This document shows, piece by piece, positions 30,234-30,283 of a stretch of 30,283 nucleotides of DNA. Under the pieces are notes generated by a model. That model was given only the letters and a program-made list of their open reading frames with translations, was not told the origin of the DNA and did not search any database. The translations under genes and the position numbers were made by a program. Positions within the stretch are counted from its first letter, which is position 1. Each line of letters begins with the position of its first letter. Source of the stretch: an uncultured Eubacteriales bacterium (lineage in GTDB: Bacteria > Bacillota > Clostridia > Christensenellales > Pumilibacteraceae); the NCBI GenBank assembly GCA_900543755.1, contig UQSP01000024.1, positions 1 to 30,283 on the forward strand, in the 5' to 3' direction.

Positions 30234-30283
30234 CTGTCTCTTATACACATCTCCGAGCCCACGAGACATGCGCAGATCTCGTA
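30234..30283. other. Untrimmed Nextera-type adapter, index and P7 start (artefact)
   Basis: 30234-30267 is the reverse complement of the adapter at 11-44, beginning with the mosaic-end sequence CTGTCTCTTATACACATCT. It is followed by ATGCGCAG (30268-30275), the complement of the 8 index bases at the other end, and ATCTCGTA, the start of the P7 arm. Genomic sequence ends at 30233. Confidence 0.97.

Overview
The window reads as one contig from a Bacillota genome, most likely an uncultured or gut-type member of the class Clostridia. Evidence: near-consensus sigma-A promoters, strong AAGGAGG-type ribosome sites, two CotF-like spore coat genes, a Firmicutes-type MazEF pair, a recX-acpS-nnr gene run, and the GGGtGRT/Fe-S scaffold pair seen in clostridia. 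This is inference from gene content; no rRNA or tRNA gene is present. Both ends carry untrimmed Nextera-type sequencing adapter (1-44 and 30234-30283), so the first gene (PfkB-family kinase) and the last gene (HtrA-like protease) are cut artificially.

Layout. 45-2060: sugar kinase end, then a divergent XRE repressor / SLOG-domain pair around an operator-like dyad. 2196-9569: uvrA and uvrB, both on the minus strand, separated by about 2.5 kb of accessory DNA: an alpha-mannosidase 3' remnant, a serine recombinase, a candidate invertible promoter, a Cys/His-rich lipoprotein and a truncated sigma-like gene. 9661-11823: dinB (+) and a mazEF-type toxin-antitoxin pair (-). 11979-15767 (minus): recX, acpS, nnr, a DUF4430 membrane protein and an ECF-transporter S component, closely spaced. 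15918-16570: two spore-coat-like genes. 16675-19795: a lipoprotein divergent from an ECF sigma / transmembrane anti-sigma pair; the lipoprotein and the anti-sigma ectodomain are visibly homologous. 19958-22873: GGGtGRT protein and its Fe-S scaffold partner (-), then galE (+). 23114-25242: a GT4 glycosyltransferase overlapping a PlsC-type acyltransferase, probably glycolipid synthesis. 25501-28938: a purine-type phosphoribosyltransferase divergent from marR, followed by cysE and cysS (cysteine synthesis and charging). 29199-30233: the truncated HtrA-like protease.

The most interesting parts are (1) two 28-bp palindromes with oppositely oriented central dinucleotides (6267-6294, 6383-6410) that bracket a promoter between a serine recombinase and a lipoprotein, which looks like a phase-variation switch; (2) the ECF sigma / anti-sigma / lipoprotein triad with a shared, strongly acidic sensor domain; and (3) two repair genes, uvrB and recX, whose promoter -10 boxes lie exactly 6 nt before the start codon with no ribosome site, suggesting leaderless mRNAs. 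No CRISPR array, rRNA, tRNA or intact prophage was seen.
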